Of a stretch of 64,000 nucleotides of DNA, positions 55,942 through 64,000 are shown piece after piece. The position numbers and the translations under genes are program-made. The notes under the pieces are model-generated. The model was not told where the DNA came from and made no database searches. It saw only the letters and a list, made by a program, of their open reading frames with translations. This stretch comes from an uncultured Dongia sp. (GTDB lineage Bacteria; Pseudomonadota; Alphaproteobacteria; Dongiales; Dongiaceae). Positions within the stretch are counted from its first letter, which is position 1; each line of letters opens with the position of its first letter. Location: NCBI RefSeq assembly GCF_936916975.1, contig NZ_CAKZGO010000006.1:62001-126000 (forward strand), in the 5' to 3' direction.

Positions 55942-58900
55942 ACCTGGCGGCGATCAGGCTGTAGGCGACCGGCACCACGAACAGCGTAAAGAAGCTGCCG
56001 AAGGTCAGACCGCCAACGATGACCCAGCCGATCGCCTGACGGGATTCAGCACCGGCACCTTCGGCCAGCGCCAGCGGGATCGTGCCTAGTACCATGGCGC
56101 CGGTGGTCATCAGGATCGGCCGCAGACGCAAGACGGCGGCGTCGATCACCGCCTGGATGCGGTCGGCGCCCGCTTCGCGGCGCTGATTGGCAAATTCGAC
56201 GATCAGGATGCCGTGCTTGGTGATCAGGCCGATCAGCGTCACCAGGCCGATCTGGCTGTAGACATTGAGGGTGCCGCCGGTGAGGTGCATGGCAATGAGC
56301 GCGCCCGTCATGGCGAGCGGCACCGTCAGCATGATGATGAAGGGATCGCGGAAGCTTTCGAACTGCGCGGAGAGCACCAGATAGATGAAGGCGAGGGCCA
56401 GAATGAACACGGTGACGCCGCTCTGGCTGGAGGCGAGGAACTCGCGCGACTGACCTGAATAGTCGATCTGCATCGTGCTGGGAAGGGTTCGGGCGGTAAT
56501 CTCCTGCAGGGCCAGCAGGGCCTCGCCGGAGGTGATGCCGGGCGCCGCATTGGCCGAGATCGTGGCAGCGCGCAACTGGTTCCAGCGATTGAGATCCTTG
56601 GGCGCCACTGTTTCGCGGATGCTGACCAGATTGGACAATGGGATCATCGCACCACCTGCGGCGCGAACATATATCAGCTTGGCCTGGTCCGGCGTGCTAC
56701 GCGACCGGTCATCGACCTTCACCACGACGTCGTATTGCCTGCCGTCCCGCTTGAAGCGGGTGACATCACGGCCCGCCAGCAGTGATTCGATCGTGGCACC
56801 AATGCGGTCGATGTCGATGCCGAGATCGGCAGCTTTGTCGCGATCGACGGTGAGGCGGATTTCTGGTTTTGACAGCTTGAGATCCGATTCCGGATTGGCC
56901 AAACGCGGGTCATCCATTGCCGCATCGACGACAGCCTGGGCGGTCGCATCCAATTCCTCATAAGTGCCAGTGCTGAGGATGACGATCTCGGCTGCTTTCT
57001 GATTGGGACGCCCGCCCAGAGATGCCGGCACATTGACAAAGGCGTTCACGCCGGGGAGTTGCGCCAGGGGCTCCCGCAGCGACGCAGCGATTTCCTTGGA
57101 CGAGCGCTCGCGATCTTCCCAGGGCTTCAGGCGGATCGGCGCCATCGCTTGCGAGGGGCTCTGATTGCCCGTCACGGTGTTGAAGGCACTGACCTCGGGA
57201 ATGGTCGCGAACAGCGCCTCCATCTTCTGCACATAGGCGGATGTATAGTCGACCGTCGCACCTTCGGGCCCAGTGACCGAGGCAAACAGCAGGCCGCGAT
57301 CTTCGACTGGGGTCAGTTCCGAGCGCAGACCGGTCAACAGCCAGAAGGCGGACCCGGCAACACCGATCACCAGCAGGACGACCAGCCAGCGCAGCTTCAT
57401 GCAGAACTCCAGGCTGCTGCGGTAACCATTGGCCAGCGCCACCAGCACATACTCGATGGCCCGGTAAATGAGGCCGTGCTTTTCGTGCTCACGATCCGGC
57501 AGCAACTTGGCGCACAACATCGGCGCCAGGGTGAGGGCGACGAAACCAGAGATCAGCACGGCACCGGCCAGTGTCAGAGCAAATTCGACAAACAGTTTTC
57601 CGGTACGGCCGGTCTGCAGGGCGACCGGCACATAGACGGCGGCCAGCGTGATCGTCATGGCGAGCACGGCGAAGGCGATCTCCCGGCTGCCGACGAGGGC
57701 GGCTTTCAGGGGCGAAAGGCCCTCTTCGATATGGCGATGGATGTTTTCCAGCATGACGATGGCGTCATCGACCACTAGCCCGATGGCGAGCACGAAGGAC
57801 AGCATCGTGAGGGTGTTGAGGCTGAAGCCCAGCGCGTACATGAGCGCGCAGGCACCGACCAGCGACAGAGGAATGGTAACCAGCGGAATGATGGTAGCGC
57901 GGATCGACCGCAGGAAAAACACAATGACCAGCAGCACCAGGACCACGGCTTCGCCGATGGTACGATAAACATTGTCGATCGAGCGGGCAATGAAGGTCGA
58001 CGAATCGTAGGCCAGTTCCAACTTCATGCCGCTCGGCAGCGCTTGCTGAATGGCCGGCAGAGCGGCGCGGATCTCGTCGGATACGTCGAGCGGGTTGGCG
58101 GTCGATTGCTTGATAATGCCGAGCGTGACACCGGTCTTGCCATTGATGCGGGCTCGTACGGTGTCGTCATAGGGCGCCAGTTCGATATCGGCGATATCGC
58201 CAAGTCGCACCAAAGCGGATTTGGATTTGCTGACGATGATGGCAGAAAACTCCTCCGGCGAATTGATGCCGGTGTCCGACAGGACTGAGAACTCGCGCGC
58301 CTGGCTTTCGATGGTACCAGCCGGAATCTCGACGTTCTGGGCGCGGAGCGAGTCTTCGATATCCTGCACCGTGAGGCGGAATGCGGCGAGACGTTCCGGC
58401 TTCAACCAGATACGCATCGCGGGCTTGCGTTCGCCGAAGATGCGCACTTCGGAAATGCCGGTAAGCGTCTGCAGCCGGTTCTTCACGAAACGATCGACGT
58501 AATCGGAAATCTGGAGCGAGGAATCCATTTCGCTGGTGAAGGCCATCCAGATGATCGGCTGGGCGTCGGCCTCAACCTTGGCGATGACCGGCTCCTCGAC
58601 ATCGTCCGGCAGCTTGCCGCGCGCGCGAGAGACCCGGTCGCGGACATCGGCCGCCGCGGCATCGATATCGCGGTCGGAACGGAAGGTGATGCTGATACGC
58701 GACGATTCGGCGCGACTGGTCGATTTGATGAAATCGATGCCTTCGATACCGGAAAGACTTTCTTCCAGCGGCTGCGTCAGCTGCAGTTCGATAATCTCGG
58801 CCGACGCACCACGGAAGGTGGTGGAAACGCTGACGACCGGTTCGTCGATGTTGGGGTACTCGCGCACGGTGAGGCGTTGATAGGCGATGATGCCGATGAG

Positions 58901-58966
58901 CAGGATGACGAGATTGATGACCGTGGCGAAGACGGGCCGGCGGATGCAAAGCTCTGGCAAGCGCAT
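55862..58966 (-). CDS. RND-family efflux transporter permease (HAE1 type)
   Basis: A 1034-residue inner-membrane proton antiporter. It has 12 expected helices and two large periplasmic loops. The proton-relay aspartates lie in VLAIGLVVDDAIVMLENIHRHIEEG, and GLITKHGILIVEFANQRREAG is the C-terminal repeat equivalent. The start (LPELCIRRPVFATVINLVILLIGIIAYQRLTVREYPNIDEP) is typical. It lies directly downstream of its adaptor gene, 11 bp away. No outer-membrane channel gene is next to it. Confidence 0.95.
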   Translation of the reverse strand: MRLPELCIRRPVFATVINLVILLIGIIAYQRLTVREYPNIDEPVVSVSTTFRGASAEIIELQLTQPLEESLSGIEGIDFIKSTSRAESSRISITFRSDRDIDAAAADVRDRVSRARGKLPDDVEEPVIAKVEADAQPIIWMAFTSEMDSSLQISDYVDRFVKNRLQTLTGISEVRIFGERKPAMRIWLKPERLAAFRLTVQDIEDSLRAQNVEIPAGTIESQAREFSVLSDTGINSPEEFSAIIVSKSKSALVRLGDIADIELAPYDDTVRARINGKTGVTLGIIKQSTANPLDVSDEIRAALPAIQQALPSGMKLELAYDSSTFIARSIDNVYRTIGEAVVLVLLVIVFFLRSIRATIIPLVTIPLSLVGACALMYALGFSLNTLTMLSFVLAIGLVVDDAIVMLENIHRHIEEGLSPLKAALVGSREIAFAVLAMTITLAAVYVPVALQTGRTGKLFVEFALTLAGAVLISGFVALTLAPMLCAKLLPDREHEKHGLIYRAIEYVLVALANGYRSSLEFCMKLRWLVVLLVIGVAGSAFWLLTGLRSELTPVEDRGLLFASVTGPEGATVDYTSAYVQKMEALFATIPEVSAFNTVTGNQSPSQAMAPIRLKPWEDRERSSKEIAASLREPLAQLPGVNAFVNVPASLGGRPNQKAAEIVILSTGTYEELDATAQAVVDAAMDDPRLANPESDLKLSKPEIRLTVDRDKAADLGIDIDRIGATIESLLAGRDVTRFKRDGRQYDVVVKVDDRSRSTPDQAKLIYVRAAGGAMIPLSNLVSIRETVAPKDLNRWNQLRAATISANAAPGITSGEALLALQEITARTLPSTMQIDYSGQSREFLASSQSGVTVFILALAFIYLVLSAQFESFRDPFIIMLTVPLAMTGALIAMHLTGGTLNVYSQIGLVTLIGLITKHGILIVEFANQRREAGADRIQAVIDAAVLRLRPILMTTGAMVLGTIPLALAEGAGAESRQAIGWVIVGGLTFGSFFTLFVVPVAYSLIAARFSESVDRQLSDQAPIATGAHGTAPAE

Positions 58967-58977
58967 GCCCTGGGCTC

Positions 58978-60093
58978 CTACGGCTCGACGACCACGGCAT
59001 CCGCGCCGGGCCGCAATTTCATCTGGCCATCGGTGACCACGACGTCACCAACGTTGAGGCCTTCCACGATCTGCACCTTGCCGGCCTGTCGCAGCCCGGT
59101 CTTGACCGGTTTCAGTTCAGCCTTGCCATCTTGCAGGGCGTAGACAAAGACCCGATCACCGCGCGCGATCAGCGTCTGTTCGGGAACCACGACGGCATTC
59201 TCGATGGTGCCCGCGTCAATTTCGACCTCGATAAAGAGGCCCGGCTTCAGTCTGCCGTCCTTGTTGTCGATTTCGGCGCGCACGGAAACGGCGCGTGCCG
59301 CGGCATCGAGCTTGGGGTCGATGGCGAGAATCTTGCCGGTGAAAGTTTCACCGGGATAGGCATCGGTGCGGATGGCGACACCGGTGCCTTGCTTGAGAAT
59401 GGCAAGTTCCGTCTGCGGGACGGAAAAGTCGACATAGAGGGGGTCGATACGGCTGAGCGTAAAAATGGCCTGGCCTGGCGTCATATATTCACCGACGCTG
59501 ACCATGCGCATGCCCAGCGCACCGCCGAAGGGGGCGACAATCTTGGTCTTTGCGAGGTTGGTCTGCGCCAGGTTGAGGGCCGCTTCGGCGATGCCGAGTT
59601 CGGAGGTTGCCTCGTCGACCGACTTCTGGGTGCCGGCACCCTTTGCCATCAGATTGTTGGTGCGTTCAGCATTGGCCCGCCACAGCTTGGTCTTGGCATC
59701 TGCTTCGGCGACCTGGGCGCGATAGATCGAGGTGTCGAGTTCTGCAAGCACATCGCCCTTGGCGACCTTGTCACCCTGTGCTTCGGAGACGCCGACGATG
59801 CGACCCGCGATCTCGGGGCTGACGGTCACGGTGTCCGAGGCGGTGAGCGTGCCGACGGAGCGCGATTGGCGCGTCAGTGTCTCGGCGGTTGCCTTGGCGA
59901 CGTAGACCGGCACCGGTGGCCCCTTTGCCGGCGCATCCGGCGTCTGGGAGGCAGCAGAACTCGGCAGCAGGCCGGCCGGCAGCAGGTTTGCCGGCAAATG
60001 GTCACGGCCCCAGTAAAGCGCGCCAGCCAGTCCCGCCAGCGAGAGCAAGGCAAGGAAGCGTGGCAAGCGGGATCGTTTCTGGCTTCTTTTCAT
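58978..60093 (-). CDS. RND efflux periplasmic adaptor (membrane fusion protein)
   Basis: A 371-residue protein with an N-terminal membrane anchor (FLALLSLAGLAGALYWG). A lipoyl/barrel-sandwich region (VGTLTASDTVTVSPEIAGRIVGVSEAQGDKVAKGDVLAELD), an alpha-helical hairpin and beta-barrel domains (VDFSVPQTELAILK) follow. It bridges the RND permease to an outer-membrane channel encoded elsewhere. It is upstream of the permease on the same strand and probably forms an operon with it. Confidence 0.93.
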   Translation of the reverse strand: MKRSQKRSRLPRFLALLSLAGLAGALYWGRDHLPANLLPAGLLPSSAASQTPDAPAKGPPVPVYVAKATAETLTRQSRSVGTLTASDTVTVSPEIAGRIVGVSEAQGDKVAKGDVLAELDTSIYRAQVAEADAKTKLWRANAERTNNLMAKGAGTQKSVDEATSELGIAEAALNLAQTNLAKTKIVAPFGGALGMRMVSVGEYMTPGQAIFTLSRIDPLYVDFSVPQTELAILKQGTGVAIRTDAYPGETFTGKILAIDPKLDAAARAVSVRAEIDNKDGRLKPGLFIEVEIDAGTIENAVVVPEQTLIARGDRVFVYALQDGKAELKPVKTGLRQAGKVQIVEGLNVGDVVVTDGQMKLRPGADAVVVEP

Positions 60094-60503
60094 CGGGTGA
60101 TCTGTCGTCCAAATCGTTTGGCTAGAGATAAAGTTAGCTGTGTCGGCAATTTGGCTACGATTGGGCCAGCCATCAGGATCAACCGGCCATCAGGCTCAAA
60201 TGGCGTCTTTTGGCGACACTCCTTAGGCGCCCGTCCTTACGCGCTTGGGGTTACACGGCGATGACCCTAAAACCCTGCAGCAGAAAGAGCATACGCCTAA
60301 AATAGCGGCCGACCGAAGCCTCAAAATGCTGCGCCGCATCATGCGGCGTGAGGCAAACTGCATGTCGTGCGCGCCGAAAGCTGCGGCAAAGGCGAGGCAA
60401 AGAGCTTAATACTGTCATTCGTGTTGACAGCCAGTGCAGGGTTGAAGTACATGCTGCCCCGCCGAACAGACGAGCCTGATCAAAGGCTTCGATCCTGTCT
60501 TGC
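60094..60503. other. Intergenic region, no protein gene seen
   Basis: About 400 bp lie between the RND adaptor and tRNA-Asp. It holds a 17-bp near-palindrome (CGCCGCAT-C-ATGCGGCG, 60332-60348), a short direct repeat of GCCATCAGG near 60170-60200 and the probable tRNA promoter. I find no supported ORF. Confidence 0.5.
60424..60453 (+). promoter_or_regulatory. Probable tRNA-Asp promoter
   Basis: TTGACA (60424-60429), an exact -35 box, is followed after 18 bp by TACATG as a weak -10. It lies about 50 bp before the tRNA. No other -35 match of this quality is near. Confidence 0.5.
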
Positions 60504-60580
<77 letters not shown>

Positions 60581-60860
60581 TTCTCCTTTTCGGAAAATTA
60601 ATGAAATTTCAACTAGTTGCTTGTCGTTTCACGGGCAATTCACGGCGTTTTAGGGTGGTTTTTACCCTTCCTTGGCCCAATTAACCTCTTTATAGTGGCG
60701 CCGGTCCGGAGTCGTAATTTTGTTTGCGATCAGGGTCTTTTGCGCTGCGAAAAAATGGCGTAAACGACCGGTGCAAATCCGGTTGAGGATGCGCCCCAGA
60801 TAGGCTCCGCGCCGTGCCTGGGATCGAATTGGGTGATGGAGCGTAGGAAAGCATCTAGGG

Positions 60861-61226
60861 ATGGACGACCTCCTCAAAGAATATCTGCCGATCCTGATCT
60901 TTCTGATCGTCGCCTCGGCGCTGACGCTGGTGATGGTCACGGCGTCTCTCGTTCTCGGCAAGCAGAACCCCGATTCGGAAAAACTGTCGCCGTATGAGTG
61001 CGGCTTCGAAGCCTTCGACGATGCACGCCGGCAGTTCGACGTCCGCTTCTATCTCGTCTCGATTCTCTTCATCATCTTCGATCTTGAAGTCGCCTTCCTG
61101 TTCCCCTGGGCTGTTTCGCTCGGCAATATCGGAATGTTCGGTTTCTGGTCGATGATCATCTTCCTGGGCGTCCTCACCGTAGGGTTCATCTACGAGTGGA
61201 AAAAGGGCGCCTTGGAATGGGAGTAA
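60861..61226 (+). CDS. nuoA: NADH-quinone oxidoreductase subunit A
   Basis: NuoA is a three-helix membrane subunit of complex I. The 121-residue protein has helices at about 10-30, 65-85 and 92-112. The conserved block [43 protein letters not shown] is present, with the family glutamate and cysteine. It opens the nuo operon. Confidence 0.97.
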   Translation: MDDLLKEYLPILIFLIVASALTLVMVTASLVLGKQNPDSEKLSPYECGFEAFDDARRQFDVRFYLVSILFIIFDLEVAFLFPWAVSLGNIGMFGFWSMIIFLGVLTVGFIYEWKKGALEWE

Positions 61227-61231
61227 ACCAA

Positions 61232-61786
61232 ATGAGCCAGCCCCTCTCGGTGCCAGCTAATTCAGGTGGTGTTTTGCGTCCCGGCCCGCTCCAGGACCAG
61301 ATCCTCACCGACGTGACGAACGAACTCCAGGACAAGGGCTTCGTCGTCGCACAGATGGACAAGCTGGTGAACTGGGCACGGACCGGTTCGCTCTGGCCGA
61401 TGACCTTTGGCCTCGCCTGCTGCGCCGTCGAAATGATGCATGCCTATATGGCGCGCTATGACCTCGACCGGTTCGGCGTCGTGCCGCGTGGTTCTCCGCG
61501 CCAGTCCGACGTGATGATCGTGGCCGGTACGCTTACCAACAAAATGGCGCCCGCCTTGCGCAAGGTTTACGACCAGATGGCCGAGCCGCGCTGGGTCATC
61601 TCGATGGGTTCCTGCGCCAATGGCGGCGGCTATTATCACTATTCCTATGCCGTGGTACGCGGCTGCGACCGCATCGTGCCGGTCGACGTCTATGTTCCGG
61701 GCTGCCCGCCGACGGCCGAGGCGCTCGTTTACGGGATTCTGCAGCTGCAGAAGAAGATCCGACGTACATCGACGATCGCGCGCTAA
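61232..61786 (+). CDS. nuoB: NADH-quinone oxidoreductase subunit B
   Basis: NuoB carries cluster N2, the last iron-sulfur centre before quinone. In the 184-residue product the four cysteine ligands are Cys63 and Cys64 (LACCAVEMM), Cys128 (SMGSCAN) and Cys158 (VPGCPPT). The start at 61232 has GGGAG 8 nt upstream; ATG 61217 would overlap nuoA. It is followed by nuoC after 49 bp. Confidence 0.97.
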   Translation: MSQPLSVPANSGGVLRPGPLQDQILTDVTNELQDKGFVVAQMDKLVNWARTGSLWPMTFGLACCAVEMMHAYMARYDLDRFGVVPRGSPRQSDVMIVAGTLTNKMAPALRKVYDQMAEPRWVISMGSCANGGGYYHYSYAVVRGCDRIVPVDVYVPGCPPTAEALVYGILQLQKKIRRTSTIAR

Positions 61787-61835
61787 GGCGCGGGGTATCG
61801 AGCGTGCTTAGGGGAAGGGTAGGGACAATACCATC

Positions 61836-62474
61836 ATGACAGATGTCTATCGCGAGCTTGGCGACCATATCGCAGCCGCCCTCGGTGACGCCGTGCTGCG
61901 CACGGAAGTCGTTCTTGGTGAATTGATGGTCTATGTGCCGGCGTCGCGCCTCGAGCGCGTGCTCGGATTTCTGCGCGACGATGCGAAATGCCAGTTCAAG
62001 ATGCTGGTTGATGTCTGCGGCGTCGACTACCCGGACCGTGCGGCGCGTTTCGACGTCGTCTACAACCTGCTCAGCCTCACCAAGAATCAGCGCTGCCGGG
62101 TGAAGGTCGCGATCGGCGAAGATGACGCGGTGCCGAGCGCGGTCGAAATCTATCCCGCGGCCGGTTGGTTTGAACGCGAAGCCTACGACATGTACGGCAT
62201 CTTCTTCGATGGCAACCCGGACCTGCGCCGCATTCTCACCGATTACGGTTTCGAGGGGCACCCGTTCCGCAAGGATTTCCCACTCACCGGCTATGTCGAA
62301 GTCCGCTACGACGAGACGCAGAAGCGGGTCATCTACGAACCGGTGAAGCTGGTGCAGGAATTCCGCTCGTTCGATTTCCTGTCACCGTGGGAAGGCATGC
62401 TGCAGCCGCGGCCCGTGCTGCCGGGTGACGAAAAAGCCGGTGAAGCCGGCGCCCCGGCAGGGAAGACAAACTGA
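61836..62474 (+). CDS. nuoC: NADH-quinone oxidoreductase subunit C
   Basis: NuoC is a peripheral-arm subunit of complex I. The 212-residue protein shows [25 protein letters not shown] and the signature [51 protein letters not shown]. It is separate from nuoD, unlike the NuoCD fusion of enterobacteria. Its final base overlaps the nuoD ATG. Confidence 0.97.
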   Translation: MTDVYRELGDHIAAALGDAVLRTEVVLGELMVYVPASRLERVLGFLRDDAKCQFKMLVDVCGVDYPDRAARFDVVYNLLSLTKNQRCRVKVAIGEDDAVPSAVEIYPAAGWFEREAYDMYGIFFDGNPDLRRILTDYGFEGHPFRKDFPLTGYVEVRYDETQKRVIYEPVKLVQEFRSFDFLSPWEGMLQPRPVLPGDEKAGEAGAPAGKTN

Positions 62475-63652
62475 TGGCCGAAACGCATATCAAACCGATG
62501 ACCATGAATTTCGGGCCGCAGCATCCTGCGGCTCACGGTGTTCTGCGCATGGTCATGGAGATGGACGGCGAAGTCGTGCGCCGGGTCGATCCGCATATCG
62601 GCCTGCTGCACCGTGGCACCGAGAAGCTGATCGAATACAAGACCTATACGCAGGCCATTCCCTATTTCGACCGCCTCGATTACGTCAGCCCGATGTGCCA
62701 GGAGCATGCCTTCGTGCTGGCCGTCGAGAAGTTGCTGGGTCTCGAAGTGCCGTTGCGCGGCCAGTATATCCGCGTGATGTTCGATGAAATCACCCGCATC
62801 CTCAATCACCTGCTCAACATCCCGGCCTATGCCATGGATGTCGGCGCGATCACGCCGTTCCTGTGGGTGTTCGAGCAGCGCGAATTGCTGATGGAATTCT
62901 ATGAGCGCGTGTCCGGTGCGCGGCTTCATGCGGCCTATTACCGCCCGGGCGGCGTGCATCAGGATCTGCCGGCGGGACTCCTTGATGATCTCTGGGCGTG
63001 GAGCGAGAAGTTCCCCAAAGTCGTCGACGACATGGAAGGCCTGCTCACCAACAACCGCATCTTCAAGCAGCGCCTGGTCGACGTTTGCCCGGTCACGGCG
63101 GAAGACGCCATTGCCTGGGGCTTCACCGGCCCCGTGCTGCGCGCGTCGGGTGTGCCGTGGGATCTCCGCAAGTCGCAGCCCTACATGGTCTATGACCGGA
63201 TGGAGTTCGACATTCCGGTCGGCAAGCATGGCGATTGTTATGACCGCTATCTGGTCCGCGTCGCCGAGATGCGTGAGAGCCTCAAGATCGTGCAGCAATG
63301 CATCAAGCAGATGCCTGGCGGGCCGGCGAGTTCGACCGACCACAAGGTCATGCCGCCCAGCCGCGGCGAGATGAAGCATTCGATGGAAGCCTTGATCCAT
63401 CACTTCAAACTCTACACCGAGGGCTATCACGTCCCGGCCGGCGAGACCTATACCGCCGTCGAAGCGCCTAAGGGCGAGTTCGGCGTCTATCTGGTGTCCG
63501 ACGGCACCAATAAGCCGCATCGCTGCAAAATCCGGGCACCCGGCTTCCCGCATCTCCAGGCCATGGATTTCCTTTGCAAGGGTTACATGCTGGCGGATTC
63601 GGTGGCGATCCTCGGCTCCCTCGACATTGTTTTCGGCGAGATCGACAGATGA
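62474..63652 (+). CDS. nuoD: NADH-quinone oxidoreductase subunit D
   Basis: The 49-kDa-type subunit lines the quinone pocket with NuoB. The 392-residue protein has [22 protein letters not shown] (conserved His), [34 protein letters not shown] and [21 protein letters not shown]. It ends with [16 protein letters not shown], as is usual. It overlaps nuoE by four bases. Confidence 0.97.
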   Translation: MAETHIKPMTMNFGPQHPAAHGVLRMVMEMDGEVVRRVDPHIGLLHRGTEKLIEYKTYTQAIPYFDRLDYVSPMCQEHAFVLAVEKLLGLEVPLRGQYIRVMFDEITRILNHLLNIPAYAMDVGAITPFLWVFEQRELLMEFYERVSGARLHAAYYRPGGVHQDLPAGLLDDLWAWSEKFPKVVDDMEGLLTNNRIFKQRLVDVCPVTAEDAIAWGFTGPVLRASGVPWDLRKSQPYMVYDRMEFDIPVGKHGDCYDRYLVRVAEMRESLKIVQQCIKQMPGGPASSTDHKVMPPSRGEMKHSMEALIHHFKLYTEGYHVPAGETYTAVEAPKGEFGVYLVSDGTNKPHRCKIRAPGFPHLQAMDFLCKGYMLADSVAILGSLDIVFGEIDR

Positions 63653-64000
63653 GTGCTCCTTCAAACACCGACGTGGTCCAGCCGGACAGCTTCGCCTTCA
63701 CCGCGGAGAATCTGGAAGCAGCCAAGAAGATCATCGCGAAGTACCCCGATGGACGTCAGCCATCGGCGGTGATGCCGCTCCTCGATATGGCGCAGCGCCA
63801 GCATGGCTGGATCCCGCGCGCCGCGATGGACGTCATCGCCGGCATGCTCGATATGGCGCCGATCCGCGTCTATGAGGTCGCGACCTTCTATTCGATGTAC
63901 AATCTGAAGCCGGTCGGCAAATACCTCATCCAGGTCTGCCGCACGACGCCGTGCTGGCTGCGCGGGTCGGATTCGCTCTCCGGCTTTCTCCACAAGAAGC
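63649..64000 (+). CDS. nuoE: NADH-quinone oxidoreductase subunit E (3' end beyond window)
   Basis: NuoE holds a 2Fe-2S cluster in the NADH-oxidising module. About 117 residues are visible, open to the last base. They include [55 protein letters not shown] and the first two cluster cysteines, in [11 protein letters not shown]. The ATG overlaps the nuoD stop (ATGA). The other two cysteines lie beyond the window. Confidence 0.95.
   Translation, partial: MSAPSNTDVVQPDSFAFTAENLEAAKKIIAKYPDGRQPSAVMPLLDMAQRQHGWIPRAAMDVIAGMLDMAPIRVYEVATFYSMYNLKPVGKYLIQVCRTTPCWLRGSDSLSGFLHKK

Overview
The window is high-GC alphaproteobacterial chromosome, most likely Rhodospirillales-like. I infer this from the phosphatidylserine decarboxylase with an RFGS self-cleavage site, the GyrA sequence type, the gyrA-coaD adjacency, the SigF/NrsF-bufferin locus and the palindromic repeats of kinds common in this class. 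Nearly all of it is ordinary chromosomal coding sequence in tightly packed, often 4-nt-overlapping operons. I see no insertion sequence, prophage, CRISPR array or rRNA operon.

Layout. 1-742: 3' part of a PrsW-type intramembrane protease. 779-3870: a TPP riboswitch followed by thiM-thiE-thiD-tenA, a thiazole/pyrimidine salvage and thiamine phosphate synthesis operon, each junction overlapping as ATGA. 3930-8403: cyclophilin, isocitrate dehydrogenase, a LOG-family hydrolase, a LysM/Ig-like envelope protein and an unknown protein. 8613-10722: psd-pssA and a third CDP-alcohol phosphotransferase (membrane lipid synthesis). 10743-15375: a Crp/Fnr regulator, then divergent nrsF-sigF and a bufferin operon (bufA1-bufB-bufC-doxX), which makes a modified copper-binding peptide. 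15351-19322: MFS and DMT transporters, a LysR regulator and a TauE/SafE exporter. 19403-24293: lytic transglycosylase, then yajC-secD-secF and a Mth938-like protein. 24402-28695: Fe superoxide dismutase, a PuuD-like membrane protein, a squalene/phytoene synthase-fold protein, a BKACE enzyme, ribosomal protein L33 and a NUDIX protein. 28698-35673: S41 peptidase, RNase R, a cupin and Tex. 35889-38492: two unknown genes, a LysR regulator and a DUF1127-like small protein. 38742-42982: gyrA-coaD, tRNA-Lys, bioY and tRNA-Thr. 43381-54418: a methyltransferase, hutC/hutF, a membrane protein, a PepSY protein, a DUF2946-like protein, an AT-rich patch with a small orphan gene, then hutU-hutI-hutD-hutG. 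54575-60093: DMT transporter, cupin, and an RND pump with its adaptor. 60504-64000: tRNA-Asp and the start of the complex I operon, nuoA-B-C-D and partial nuoE.

How parts work together. HutU, HutI, HutF and HutG form the five-step histidine route through formylglutamate, with HutC as the likely repressor. An 18-nt element with one difference lies upstream of both hutF and hutU, which ties the two separated transcription units together. hutH is not in the window. SigF and its membrane anti-sigma NrsF lie divergently next to bufA1, which carries a good SigF-type promoter. The thiamine operon is probably switched off by TPP through alternative RNA structures that include a hairpin around the thiM start region.

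The best second-look items are the bufferin/SigF locus, the riboswitch expression platform, a 35-bp Fur-box-like palindrome before bioY, a structured intergenic region at 43051-43208 with mutually exclusive hairpins and an exact CRP-consensus palindrome, the AT-rich patch at 49752-50139, and a GyrA whose quinolone-contact residues differ from the usual Ser/Asp. None of these can be claimed as a wholly new system from sequence alone.
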